NCBI RefSeq assembly: GCF_900115815.1
Contig: NZ_FOXV01000016.1
Coordinates: 1-64,000 of the forward strand
DNA: 64,000 nt
Source of the DNA: Roseivivax halotolerans
Lineage (GTDB): Bacteria; Pseudomonadota; Alphaproteobacteria; Rhodobacterales; Rhodobacteraceae
Direction of reading: 5' to 3'
In this document: positions 25,603 to 34,584 of the stretch, piece after piece
Layout: the number at the start of each line of letters is the position of its first letter
Position numbering within the stretch: position 1 is the stretch's first letter
Notes under the pieces: model-generated
Told to the model about the DNA's origin: nothing
The model's database searches: none
The model's input: the letters and a program-made list of their open reading frames with translations, nothing else
Program-made: the position numbers and the translations under genes

Positions 25603-26925
25603 TCAGCTGTAGAGCGCGGACGGCAACCAGGTGACGAGTTGAGGGAAGAACGCCACGAGAAAGCACATCACGACGATGATCGCGATGAACGGCAGGACGC
25701 CCCGGATGATGTGACCTGTCCTGACCTCACGTGGCGCGATAGACCTCAGATAGAACAGCGCGTATCCGAATGGTGGCGTCAGGAAAGAGGTTTGCAGCAC
25801 GACCGCCATCAGGACGACGAACCACAGAAGGCTCACGCCTTCCATCTCCTGCACGATCGGCAGGAAGATCGGGAAAGACAGCAGCACGATACCGGTCCAA
25901 TCGAGGAATGCGCCCAGGACGAAGACGATGGCCATCATCATGGTCAGCAGCATCCAGGGCTCCATGTCGAGCGAGCGAATGATATCCTGCGTCGCGCGCA
26001 GGCCGCCGGTTATGTTGAACACACCGGTAAAGGCCGTCGCTCCCAGAACGATGAACAGGATCATGGCCGACGTTCGCCCGGTCTCGAGCATCGCACCGTA
26101 GAAGGTCGATAAGGTGAAGCGACCGCGCAGGATCACGATGAGAAGCGCCAGCACGGCGCCGATGGCCGATGCCTCGGTCGCGGTGGCGATGCCGGCGAGG
26201 AGCGATCCGAGGATGCCGAAGATCAGCACCAGCGGCGGGAGCGCCTCGAGGGCCAGCATCCGCAAGAGCGCACCGCGACTGATCTTCTCATCCGGCTCGA
26301 CCGCCGGAGCCAGGTCGGGGCGGAGTACGGAGATCACGTAGACATAGAGCGCGTATGCGAGCCCCAGAAGCACGCCGGGAATCATCGAGCCCGCGAAGAG
26401 CTCACCCACCGATAGCGGGGAGTAGCTCGCCATCAGGATGAGCATGATCGACGGTGGGATCAGGATGCCGAGACACCCCGAAGCAGCGATGACTCCCGTC
26501 GTCAGCGTCGGTGCGTAGCCGTATTGCAGCATCGGGCGCAGCGCCATCACGCCCATCACGGTTATCGACGCACCGATGATGCCGGTGGTCGCCGCCAGCA
26601 GGATCGAGATGAACACGACCGCCAGCGCGAGACCGCCACGGACCCGGCTGAGCAGCAAGCGCAGCGCCTCGAACATCCGGTCGGTGACGCCGGAATCCGA
26701 CAGGAACCGAGCCATCAGCACGAAAAGAGGGATCGCGATCAGCGTGTAATTGTCCAGGACGTCGCCGAAGATGCGGTTGATGACGATGCCCAGCACCATC
26801 GTCTTGCCCGCGAGGATCGCGCCGAGAACGGCGGTCCCGCCAAGGACGAACGCCAGCGGATGCCCCATGAACAGGCCCAACAGAAGCAGGCCGAACATGC
26901 AGAGTGCTAGAGGTTCGGGGCTCAT
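25603..26925 (-). CDS. dctM: TRAP transporter large permease, DctM subunit
   Basis: A 440-residue membrane protein of DctM type. Diagnostic features are LFMGHPLAFVLGG near 16-28, SRVRGGLALAVVFISILLAATTGIIGAS near 90-118 (split here by family pattern), ILIPPSIMLILMAS and the C-terminal SFLTPPFGYALFYL. It starts at 26925, overlapping the dctQ stop by ATGA; the open frame continues upstream only through dctQ. This system is complete, unlike the one at the left edge. Confidence 0.93.
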   Translation of the reverse strand: MSPEPLALCMFGLLLLGLFMGHPLAFVLGGTAVLGAILAGKTMVLGIVINRIFGDVLDNYTLIAIPLFVLMARFLSDSGVTDRMFEALRLLLSRVRGGLALAVVFISILLAATTGIIGASITVMGVMALRPMLQYGYAPTLTTGVIAASGCLGILIPPSIMLILMASYSPLSVGELFAGSMIPGVLLGLAYALYVYVISVLRPDLAPAVEPDEKISRGALLRMLALEALPPLVLIFGILGSLLAGIATATEASAIGAVLALLIVILRGRFTLSTFYGAMLETGRTSAMILFIVLGATAFTGVFNITGGLRATQDIIRSLDMEPWMLLTMMMAIVFVLGAFLDWTGIVLLSFPIFLPIVQEMEGVSLLWFVVLMAVVLQTSFLTPPFGYALFYLRSIAPREVRTGHIIRGVLPFIAIIVVMCFLVAFFPQLVTWLPSALYS

Positions 26926-27416
26926 GCCTGGTCCTCGCGATGGTTGAGGATGATCTTGAGAACCTCCGAGACGCCCTGCAGCAGCAGAAGCCCGGCGGCG
27001 ACGCACATCGCCATTTTCAGCGGATAGACCGGCATCTGGATCGCACCGTAGGTGGTCTCGCCCTGGGTCCAGGACCGCATGGCGAATTCCCACGAACGCG
27101 TCAGGAAGACCCAGGCGAATGGAAAGAAGAAGATGGCGTAGCCTGCGACCTCAACCACTTTGAGCGCGCCCGGGCCGAGTTTTTCAATCACGAGATCAAC
27201 GTTCACATGCGCTCGATGGCGCAGCGCGTATCCGCCCAGCAAGATGAAATAGAACCCGTACAATTGCTTCGAGACGTCGAAGGCCCAGCGGGTGGGTTCG
27301 TTGAAGGCATAACGCATCACCACGTCGTAGATGATGATCGCGGCGAAGACGACCGCGACCACCGCGACAATCCTCCCGACGATCTCGTTCAGCCCGTCGA
27401 TGGCGCGGATGACCAT
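26922..27416 (-). CDS. dctQ: TRAP transporter small permease, DctQ subunit
   Basis: A 164-residue protein with four hydrophobic segments and the DctQ pattern YDVVMRYAFNEPTRWAFDVSKQLYGF (positions about 29-54) and ALRHRAHVNVDL. The ATG at 27416 follows GGGAGGAG and was preferred to an upstream frame extension of unrelated sequence. It heads the QMP operon and diverges from the LacI pseudogene 318 bases away. Confidence 0.92.
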   Translation of the reverse strand: MVIRAIDGLNEIVGRIVAVVAVVFAAIIIYDVVMRYAFNEPTRWAFDVSKQLYGFYFILLGGYALRHRAHVNVDLVIEKLGPGALKVVEVAGYAIFFFPFAWVFLTRSWEFAMRSWTQGETTYGAIQMPVYPLKMAMCVAAGLLLLQGVSEVLKIILNHREDQA

Positions 27417-27733
27417 TGGCTCCTCCCAAAACCCGTGTCGTGACCGGCTGGATGTCGCACCCCACCAGTATTGAGCCGCACCTTGGTTGGCATGAGGTCG
27501 AAGTGCAACCGGCGGAGCGAGCGCTTCTGCATGCATAACCTCAAGACCGCTTTTGCAGAATCATGAGGCTGGATGATTTGCTCCTGAATGCGTCCCGAGC
27601 CCGCCGCCACTTCGCGATACGGGCAGGTCTGTGTCCACTCTCCGCCAGTCCACTCCGGACCCCGAGGATAGGAAGATGCCATCGTGACGCTTGCCGATTA
27701 ACGTACGTCAGAAAACTCGTGAAGGCATATGCG
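27417..27733. other. Divergent promoter region between dctQ and the lacI pseudogene
   Basis: No gene is supported in these 317 bases. It must contain the dctQMP promoter and the former LacI operator. No clear palindromic LacI-type operator was found by eye. Confidence 0.45.
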
Positions 27734-28696
27734 GTGAACCGACCAACGATACATGACGTGGCGCGCGAGGCAGGTGTCAGCCTGTCGACCGTTGACCGTT
27801 GACCGTTGACCGTTGACCGTTGACCGTTGACCGTTGACCGGGTGCTGAACGACCGCGACGGCGTCCGCAAGTCCACGCAGGCGCGTGTTGCCGAAGCGAT
27901 GCTCCAGCTTGGCTACGAACGCAACCTTGCCGCGGCCAACCTGTCTCGCCGCCGTCTCTATCGCATCCGCTTCATCCTGCCTTCGGGACCGAACGCCTTC
28001 ATGCGCGGCCTCGAAGCGCGTGTGCGCGAGCGCATGACGAACGCGGCACGCGAAGCCACGGTCATCGATGTCTCGACTGTTCCGGCCTTCGATGCACAGG
28101 CGCTTGCGGCAGAGCTTCGCGGTTCTGGATCTTCGCGACCGCGGCAGTGCGGTTGTCACCCTGGTGTCCGACCTGCCCTCTTCGGCGCGGCAGCATTTTG
28201 TCGGTATCGACAACGTGCAGGCGGGGCGCACGGCGGCCAGCCTGCTCGGCCGGTTTTGCCGCTGGCGCAGCGGGCGGATAGCGCTCGTCGCGGGTTCGAT
28301 GCTGGTGCGAGACCATGTCGAGCGAACGCTAGGCTTCGAGCAGGTCATGCGCGAGGAGTTTCCCGACCAGAGCTTGTCGACCGTGATAGAAGGGCTCGAC
28401 GATCAGGACATCGTCGCCGAAAGGCTGACCGAGGCTCTCGCTGCCGATCCCGATATCGTCGGCATTTACAGCTTCGGCGCCGGCAATCGCGGCGTGGCGC
28501 GCGCGATCTCCACGCTGCCCGCCAAGCGCCGCCCTTCGGTCGTGGTTCACGAACTCACAAAATGCTCGCGCGATGCCCTGATCGAAGATGTCTTCGACGC
28601 GGTCATTCACCAGGACGAGGTGCGCGAGATCGAGGTAGCGCTCCGCACGCTGCGCGCCCTGGCCGACCGGGTCCAGACCATCGACGCGGGTGAGCG
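27734..28696 (+). pseudogene. LacI-family regulator, disrupted
   Basis: A GTG at 27734 opens a LacI HTH (RPTIHDVAREAGVSLSTVDR) that stops in an expanded run of the heptamer CGTTGAC. After the run the frame resumes as RVLNDRDGVRKSTQARV and an effector domain. Around 28115-28130 the reading shifts frame (AAELR joins a different frame at AVLDLRDRGS), with about 25-30 expected residues missing. The remainder (VSDLPSSARQHFVGIDNVQAGRTAASLL, then IYSFGAGNRGVA) is well preserved until the insertion element cuts it at 28696, roughly 15 residues before the usual C-terminus. It diverges from dctQMP, which it presumably once controlled. Confidence 0.88.
27790..27838 (+). repeat. Heptanucleotide tandem repeat (CGTTGAC)7 in the lacI HTH
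   Basis: Seven perfect consecutive copies of CGTTGAC. One copy would restore the expected STVDRVL sequence. The six extra copies add 42 bases, which keeps the frame length but introduces TGA stops inside the array. Confidence 0.97.
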
Positions 28697-28750
28697 GGCT
28701 TTGTTTCGCAAAGAGGTTGAAGCCGAGACTTCCCATTTCCCCGGACGGAC

Positions 28751-29719
28751 TTATCCCACGGGCTCGGTGACAGGTATGCCGAGCGCGGTGTAGCCGTTCA
28801 GGACGGCGGCGCGGATCTGGAGTTCGGCGACCTGGCGATCGAAGTCGCGTGCCATGAGGCTCTGCCGCAGCAGCTTTACGCAATGCATCTTCGTCTCGGC
28901 GCGGCTTCGTCGGTGGAAACCGCTCCATTTTCGCCAGATCGCGCGACCGAGGTATTTCGAGGCGCGAAGGGCCTCGTTCCGCGCGATGGCGCCCGCGGTC
29001 GACGGTTTCCAGGGCTTGGCATTCTTTCGCGGTGGTATGACGGCGTTGGCACCTCGGTCGGCGTCGTGGCACTTGCGCGTGTCGTAAGCACCATCCGCAG
29101 TGACCGAGCCGATCTCCACGTCGGCGGGGATCTGGTTGAGCAACTCGGGCAGCATGGGCGCGTCCCCGACGTTGCTTCCGGTGATCTCGATGGCTCGGAT
29201 CTCCAGCGTCTGTTCATCGACACCGATGTGGATCTTGCGCCATAGACGACGTTTCGCACCGCCATGCTTTCGCGCGTGCCACTCGCCTTCGCCTTCTGCC
29301 TTGATGCCGGTGCTTGTCCACTGCCCGGCAGTGCATCACGCAGTGATGTCACGAGAGGGGATCAGCAGGTTCAGTGGGCCCTGCGAGCCGCGGTAGGGAA
29401 TGCTCACGACCAGGGTTTCCCGGCGCCTGCTCAGCGTGCTGAAATCCGGCACCGTCCAGTCGAGGCCAACGAGCCGCAGAAGGTTCTCCACGAAACCAGC
29501 CGTCTGGCGGAGCGCCATGCCGAAAAGCACCTTCATCGTCAGGCACGTCTGGATCGCGGCATCGCTATACTGCGGCTGTCGGCCTCGCTTGCCGGTGGGC
29601 GGCGGCACCCACGCCATATCCGGGTCGAACCAGATGGTCAGGGAGCCACGTTGCTTCAGCGCTTCGTTGTAGGCCGGCCAGTTCTTGGTCTTGTCGCTCG
29701 GCGGGATGGGTCTGCTCAT
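28751..29719 (-). pseudogene. IS5-family transposase, interrupted
   Basis: The N-terminal half (MSRPIPPSDKTKNWPAYNEA...) reaches QGPLNLLI, where a DSTG catalytic block should follow. Instead about 14 extra codons appear, including an in-frame TGA at 29336-29338, after which the same frame continues as STGIKAEGEGEWHARKHGG. The second aspartate (TADGAYDT) and the glutamate (SRAETKM) are intact. Thus the first DDE aspartate is displaced and translation stops. A stretch in a different frame covering the middle is antisense-like noise. Confidence 0.85.
29319..29348. repeat. Twin palindromes inserted in the IS5 transposase
   Basis: Two adjoining perfect inverted repeats: CACTGCC-C-GGCAGTG (29319-29333) and CATCAC-GCA-GTGATG (29334-29348). 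They make up most of the extra sequence that splits the transposase catalytic block. Confidence 0.85.
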
Positions 29720-29802
29720 GCAGACCGGCTACCACGCTGGATTCACGAGATGAATCCCCTTCGATATTTGCGCAACAAAGCCAATCGGCTGGGTATCGCG
29801 CC

Positions 29803-31164
29803 TCAGAATCTATTCGTGGTCAGATATGCCAGCAATCCCAAAGCATCCCGAAGCTCGGTGCGCGAAATCTGACCACCCAGGCACACACGCAAACTCTCGG
29901 ACGGCTCCCCGCTGACGGTGAAGGCATCGGAGGGCATAATCCCAACGCCGGTGCCCGCCATTCGGCCAATGACATCCGCTCGACTAATCCCCTCACGCAG
30001 GCGAAGCCAGATATTGAAGGCGTGAGGCTCGGATTCGTACTCCAATTGGGCCAGCACCTGCGATGCGATGGCCTGCCGCGCCAGCGTCTCCTCTCGGATA
30101 AAGCGGCGTATCCGGTCGGCGGTGCCGTCGGTGATCCAGTGCGTGGCCAGCGCCATCATCAGCGGCGACGGCATGACCGAGACCAGCCGTAACTGGTGTG
30201 CCAACTCGCGCGCCGCCAGGCTGTTGGGCGCAACTGTATAGGCCAGGCGCAGGCCAGCGCCAATGCATTTGGCGAGGCCCCCGATGTGCCAAACCAGATC
30301 CGGAGCGAAACTCGCGAGCGGCGCAGGCGGATGCGGCGGAATGAAGCCGTAGGCGTCGTCCTCGATCAACGGCAGCTTGTGCGCGATGATCACCTCGGCG
30401 ATGCGCTCGCGCCGCGCCAGCGAGATCGTGCGCGTCGTGGGATTCTGCAGCGTCGGGTTGAGATAAAGCGCTTTGGCTCCATGCTGGACGATCGCGATAT
30501 CAAGCGCGTCCGGATCGATGCCCTCGGCATCTCCCGGTAGCCCCACAAGCCGCAGACCGAGCCGTCCGGCGATCCCACGAAATCCGGGATAGGTCACGTC
30601 CTCGCAGAGCAAAGTGTCCCCCGTCCGTGCCAGCCCGGTCAGGATCGCCAGAATGGTCGGATGCGCGCCCGGCGTGACCGCGATGCGGTCGAGCGAAGGG
30701 ACAAGACCACGGAGCGACAACCATGAGGACGCGGCCTCCTTGTCGATCTGCCCGCCGGTTGCCGATTGGTAGCGTAGAAGATCGATAAGGTTGGCCGAGA
30801 CTGTCTGCAGACCATCCTGCATCCGCGCGAGCAGCAGCGGATCTTCGGGCTCTGGCGGTAAGTTCATTGTCAGGTCGATATCGGCCTGCCTGCGCAATTC
30901 GCGTTGTCGCGTATCCGCGGGCGATTGAGCCACGAAGGTCCCACGCCCCACATGACTATCGATCAGGCCGCGCCGCTGCGCCTCCGCATAGCCGCGTGAG
31001 ACTGTGGTGAAATCGATGCCGAGACGCTCCGCCAGGCGCCGCTGTGGCGGCAGCCGGTCCCCGCGCGACAGCGTGCCGTCGGCTATCCCTTCGGCGATCG
31101 CATCAGCCAGTTGCAGGTAACGCGCAGCGCCTCCGCGGCGCAGTATTGGGGACCAGTCTTGCAT
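29803..31164 (-). CDS. MocR-type regulator (GntR HTH fused to PLP aminotransferase domain)
   Basis: A 453-residue protein. An N-terminal winged HTH (about 10-75: LQLADAIAEGIADGTLSRGD, then RLGIDFTTVSRGYAEAQRRG) is followed by a class I aminotransferase fold. Within it lie LYLNPTLQNPTTRTIS, the PLP-contacting IEDDAYGF and the Schiff-base lysine in GGLAKCIGAGLR. MocR proteins sense PLP or amino-compound ligands and control neighbouring genes. It diverges from the Nit1C cluster across a 254-base AT-rich gap containing a palindrome, so it is the likely regulator of that cluster. Confidence 0.9.
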   Translation of the reverse strand: MQDWSPILRRGGAARYLQLADAIAEGIADGTLSRGDRLPPQRRLAERLGIDFTTVSRGYAEAQRRGLIDSHVGRGTFVAQSPADTRQRELRRQADIDLTMNLPPEPEDPLLLARMQDGLQTVSANLIDLLRYQSATGGQIDKEAASSWLSLRGLVPSLDRIAVTPGAHPTILAILTGLARTGDTLLCEDVTYPGFRGIAGRLGLRLVGLPGDAEGIDPDALDIAIVQHGAKALYLNPTLQNPTTRTISLARRERIAEVIIAHKLPLIEDDAYGFIPPHPPAPLASFAPDLVWHIGGLAKCIGAGLRLAYTVAPNSLAARELAHQLRLVSVMPSPLMMALATHWITDGTADRIRRFIREETLARQAIASQVLAQLEYESEPHAFNIWLRLREGISRADVIGRMAGTGVGIMPSDAFTVSGEPSESLRVCLGGQISRTELRDALGLLAYLTTNRF

Positions 31165-31338
31165 GTCATCTGATTACAATCGATTCGTGCCAGATTGAAG
31201 CACTTTGTATGGATAATTCTGATCGACCTGCGATGAAAACTTCAAAAACTGCCAAATTTTGCAACTAAATCGCGTTAACCTGCCACCAAATAGGCGCTAA
31301 TACTAGGACTGCTGACAAAATTGTATGCATAAATGAAC

Positions 31339-31353
31339 TGCAATTTGATTGCA
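31339..31353. promoter_or_regulatory. Palindromic operator candidate upstream of the Nit1C cluster
   Basis: TGCAAT-TTG-ATTGCA is a perfect dyad 66 bases before the first cluster gene, within the AT-rich divergent region shared with the MocR-type gene. A partly related TTGTATGCATAA lies just upstream. Binding by the MocR protein is inferred from position only. Confidence 0.45.
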
Positions 31354-31418
31354 TCATTTGCGTTGCGCAGGGTGACCTCACGAAATCATCCCAGCGAAAC
31401 GGCAATCGGAGGAAGCGC

Positions 31419-31901
31419 ATGCCTGCAGTCACCATGGAAAAGCACAAGGACGGAGATTTCTTCGTCGATTACGAAGACAAGGTATTCGAGGACGTTAAGG
31501 CCGAAGAAGGCCAGAAGGCCCTCGTGACCTTCCACACCGTCGCCTTTGAGGGCTCGATCGGCCTGGTGAATATCCTCAACGCGATCCGACTCAACCGGAA
31601 GGGCTACGAGACCTCGATCCTGCTTTATGGCCCCGGTGTCACGCTCGGCATCCAGCGCGGTTTCCCGACACTCGGCGATGCGGCTTTCCCGGGTCACCAG
31701 AACTTCGCCGACAACCTCAAGAAGTTCATGTCCGAAGGCGGCAAGGTCTATGCCTGCCGTTTCGCGCTGCAGGCGCTTTACGGCCATGGCGAGCCGTCGC
31801 TGCTGGAGGGAATCATTCCGATCGCGCCGCAGGACGTGCTCGATCTCAAGCTGATCCATGTGCGCGACAACGCCGTGATCGTCGATACCTGGACGGTCTA
31901 A
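31419..31901 (+). CDS. MSMEG_0572/Sll0783 family protein of the Nit1C cluster (NitB-like)
   Basis: A 160-residue soluble protein with a DsrE-like look: [37 protein letters not shown] is cut here to its pattern of a strand, a glycine turn and a helix at about 28-65. Then comes [20 protein letters not shown] at 73-92. It fits the MSMEG_0572/Sll0783 family, the standard first gene of Nit1C clusters. GGAGG precedes the ATG by 7 bases. No catalytic role is established; a single cysteine in YACRFAL may matter. Confidence 0.85.
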   Translation: MPAVTMEKHKDGDFFVDYEDKVFEDVKAEEGQKALVTFHTVAFEGSIGLVNILNAIRLNRKGYETSILLYGPGVTLGIQRGFPTLGDAAFPGHQNFADNLKKFMSEGGKVYACRFALQALYGHGEPSLLEGIIPIAPQDVLDLKLIHVRDNAVIVDTWTV

Positions 31902-31953
31902 TCGCGGCCTGCCGGGGCCGCGACAGGCCCCGGCCCCAATCCCCGGAGGTTTC

Positions 31954-32919
31954 ATGTCCCGTATCGTCAAGGCGGCCGCCGTCCAGATCGCACCCGATCT
32001 GACCAGTCGTGACAAGACCCTCGCACGGGTGCTCGACGCCATCGACGAGGCTGCGGGCAACGGCGCCGATCTTGTCGTCTTTCCCGAAACCTTCGTCCCC
32101 TATTATCCATATTTCTCGTTCGTGCTGCCGCCCGTCCAGCAGGGCAAACCGCACCTTGCGCTATACGAGCAGGCGGTAACCGTTCCCTCGGATGAGACGC
32201 GCCGCGTCGCGCAACGCTGCGCCCATCACGGCGTCGTCGCCGTTCTGGGCATCAACGAGCGGGACCACGGGTCGCTGTACAACACACAGCTGATCCTCGA
32301 CGCCGATGGCACTCTGAGGCTCAAACGGCGCAAGATCACGCCGACCTACCATGAACGAATGGTCTGGGGGCAGGGAGACGGCTCCGGCCTGAAGGTGGTC
32401 GACACGCGTGTCGGTCGTCTCGGCGCGCTGGCCTGCTGGGAGCATTACAACCCGCTTGCCCGCTATGCGCTGATGACACAGCACGAGGAAATCCACGCCG
32501 CGCAGTTCCCCGGAAGTCTTGTCGGCCCGATTTTCGCCGAACAGATCGAGGTCACCATGCGCCACCACGCGCTGGAGGCTGGCTGCTTTGTCGTAAACGC
32601 CACCGGATGGCTGACCGAGGATCAGATCGCCTCGGTCACCGACGATGCCGCCCTCCAAAAGGGCCTGCGCGGTGGATGCATGACCTGCATCATCACACCC
32701 GAAGGCCGCCATGCTGTGCCGCCCCTGACCGAGGGCGAAGGCATCCTTTATGCCGACCTCGACATGGCGCTGGTGACCAAGCGCAAGCGCATGATGGACT
32801 CCGTCGGCCACTACGCGAGGCCCGAGCTTCTGGCGCTGCGCCACGACCCGTCACCCGTGGAGACGCGCCACTTGACCGCGCCCGAGGTGCCCTTCCCATC
32901 CATCCCGCTGGAGGACTGA
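31954..32919 (+). CDS. Nitrilase of the Nit1C cluster (NitC-like)
   Basis: A 321-residue carbon-nitrogen hydrolase that should convert a nitrile (in studied Nit1C systems, cyanide is implicated) to acid and ammonia. The catalytic triad is complete: Glu45 in FPETF, Lys127 in [11 protein letters not shown] and Cys161 in [12 protein letters not shown]. Length fits the nitrilase 1 branch, and the C-terminal region contains the [13 protein letters not shown] segment. It lies 52 bases after the MSMEG_0572-like gene and 4 bases before the radical SAM gene. Confidence 0.93.
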   Translation: MSRIVKAAAVQIAPDLTSRDKTLARVLDAIDEAAGNGADLVVFPETFVPYYPYFSFVLPPVQQGKPHLALYEQAVTVPSDETRRVAQRCAHHGVVAVLGINERDHGSLYNTQLILDADGTLRLKRRKITPTYHERMVWGQGDGSGLKVVDTRVGRLGALACWEHYNPLARYALMTQHEEIHAAQFPGSLVGPIFAEQIEVTMRHHALEAGCFVVNATGWLTEDQIASVTDDAALQKGLRGGCMTCIITPEGRHAVPPLTEGEGILYADLDMALVTKRKRMMDSVGHYARPELLALRHDPSPVETRHLTAPEVPFPSIPLED

Positions 32920-32923
32920 CCCA

Positions 32924-34042
32924 ATGCCAGATACCGGCTCCGTCATCACCGACCTGCAAACCCGCGGCATGCGGATGATCGACCCGCGCGCAGGCGCAGA
33001 CAGTCGCCGCGGCGGTGCGGGCCCAACCGACCACAAGGCGGTCACCATCGACGGGCTGACCGTGATGATCCCTGTCCACACCCATGCCGCTTTCGACAGC
33101 CCCTATATCGTCGACGCACCCGATGCCGAGGGACGCGCGCGCGTCACGCGGGACGGTACGTTTTTCGCTGAGATCAGCTTTCCAAAACGCGCGAGCTTCC
33201 TGGATCTCGCCACTGCGGATGGCATCCCCTACGGCCATATCGCACAGCTGCATGCGAAAGACGTTCTGGCCACGACCGTGCTGCAGACCTGCATCCGGTA
33301 CGAGAGCCGCAAGAAGACCTGCAAATTTTGCGCCATCGGCCAAAGTCTCGCGGCCGGGCGGACCATCGCCCACAAGACCCCCGCACAGCTGGCCGAGGTT
33401 GCGGCGGCTGCCGTCAAACTCGATGGCGTGAAGCACATGGTCATGACCACCGGAACCCCTGCGGGCAAGGACCGCGGCGCGCAGGTGCTCGCAGATAGCG
33501 CCGAGGCAATCCGCGCCGCCGTCGACCTGCCGCTTCAGGCGCAATGCGAGCCGCCCGAGGACGATGCCTGGCACCGGCGCATGAAGGATGCCGGGATCGA
33601 CAGTCTCGGCATGCATCTCGAGGTCGTCACGCCCGAGCTGCGCGCCGAGATCATGCCCGGTAAGGCGCAGGTCCCGCTGGAGAAATACTTCGACAGTTTC
33701 GCCGCCGCCGTCGACGTCTTCGGTTGGGGCCAGGTCTCGACCTATATCCTCGCGGGTCTGGGCGATACGCCGGAAGCGATCCTGGAGATGTCCGAACGGC
33801 TGACGGCGATTGGCGTCTATCCCTTCGTCGTGCCGTTCGTCCCCGTCTCTGGCACACCACTGGAAAGCCACGCCGCGCCGACCCCGGCGTTCATGCACAG
33901 CGTCCTGCCACCCTTGGCCGCCATGATCCGCAAGGCCGGGATGAGCGCTGAGGATATAAAGGCCGGTTGTGGACGCTGCGGCGCCTGTTCCGCGCTCTCG
34001 GCCTTCGAGAAATTCGCGCCGAAAGAGAAAGCGCTCGCATGA
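32924..34042 (+). CDS. Radical SAM protein of the Nit1C cluster (MSMEG_0568/NitD-like)
   Basis: A 372-residue enzyme with a radical SAM barrel. The probable [4Fe-4S] cysteines are Cys123, Cys133 and Cys136 (CIRYESRKKTCKFC), a CX9CX2C spacing rather than CX3CX2C. GTPAGKDRGA and ECE-type EPPEDD segments follow. A second cysteine cluster CGRCGAC lies near the C-terminus. Substrate is unknown, but conservation with nitrilase, GNAT and AIR-synthase-like partners suggests a shared biosynthetic or detoxification chemistry. Its TGA overlaps the next ATG. Confidence 0.88.
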   Translation: MPDTGSVITDLQTRGMRMIDPRAGADSRRGGAGPTDHKAVTIDGLTVMIPVHTHAAFDSPYIVDAPDAEGRARVTRDGTFFAEISFPKRASFLDLATADGIPYGHIAQLHAKDVLATTVLQTCIRYESRKKTCKFCAIGQSLAAGRTIAHKTPAQLAEVAAAAVKLDGVKHMVMTTGTPAGKDRGAQVLADSAEAIRAAVDLPLQAQCEPPEDDAWHRRMKDAGIDSLGMHLEVVTPELRAEIMPGKAQVPLEKYFDSFAAAVDVFGWGQVSTYILAGLGDTPEAILEMSERLTAIGVYPFVVPFVPVSGTPLESHAAPTPAFMHSVLPPLAAMIRKAGMSAEDIKAGCGRCGACSALSAFEKFAPKEKALA

Positions 34043-34584
34043 TCATCGAAAAGCCCAAAGCCTTCGTCACACCTGAATTCCTGATCCGCCAGGCGACGCA
34101 ACCTTGGGAAATTGGCGGGGCAGCGTCGCTTCGGCACCGCACCTTCGTGTCCGAACAGGGTATCTTCGCCGATCACGACCGTGACGAGATCGACAAGATC
34201 GCGCTGCCGCTGGTGGCCATCTCCACCATCGCAACCGAGGCCGACGAGGTCGTGGGCACGGTGCGTATCCACGAAGCCGATCCGGAGGTCTGGTGGGGCT
34301 CGCGCCTTGCCGTGGCGCCGGGCTACCGGCGTGTCGGGCGGCTCGGCGCCGAGCTGATCCGATTGGCTGTCGGCACCGCCCATGCGCGCGGAGCCAAACT
34401 GTTCCTCGCCTATGTGCAGATGCAGAACGTGCCGCTGTTCGAAAGGCTCGATTGGGAGGGGCTTGGCGCACAGGATCTGCACGGCCACCCGCACATGAAG
34501 ATGCGCGCCGACCTGTCGGCCTATCCCGCGATCGAGGACCCGGCGCGCGGTTGGATGGCATTGACGCGTCGGCGCGCCGCATGA
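34039..34584 (+). CDS. GNAT acetyltransferase of the Nit1C cluster (MSMEG_0567 N-terminal-like)
   Basis: A 181-residue GNAT-fold protein. EVVGTVRIHEADPEVWWGSRLAV is the usual strand pair before the acetyl-CoA loop, which reads PGYRRVGRLGAELI in place of the textbook Q/RxxGxG/A. In some genomes this domain is fused to the AIR-synthase-like protein encoded next; here the two are separate but overlap by ATGA. The open frame begins earlier inside the radical SAM gene; the ATG at 34039 is fixed by that overlap. Confidence 0.85.
   Translation: MIIEKPKAFVTPEFLIRQATQPWEIGGAASLRHRTFVSEQGIFADHDRDEIDKIALPLVAISTIATEADEVVGTVRIHEADPEVWWGSRLAVAPGYRRVGRLGAELIRLAVGTAHARGAKLFLAYVQMQNVPLFERLDWEGLGAQDLHGHPHMKMRADLSAYPAIEDPARGWMALTRRRAA

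Larger units (their letters stand above)
28697..29782 (-). mobile_element. IS5-family insertion sequence, degenerate
   Basis: The ends form an imperfect inverted repeat: GGCTTTGTTTCGCAAA at 28697 and, on the other strand, GGCTTTGTTGCGCAAA ending at 29782. The element is about 1086 bp and encodes one minus-strand IS5-type transposase. No target duplication is visible: the flanks are TGAGCG on the left and AATCGG on the right. It truncates the LacI gene on the left and lies 20 bases beyond the MocR-type gene on the right. Confidence 0.8.

Noticed and set aside
27790-27838. CRISPR-like or satellite array
   Set aside because: The unit is 7 bases without spacers and fits slippage within a coding HTH.
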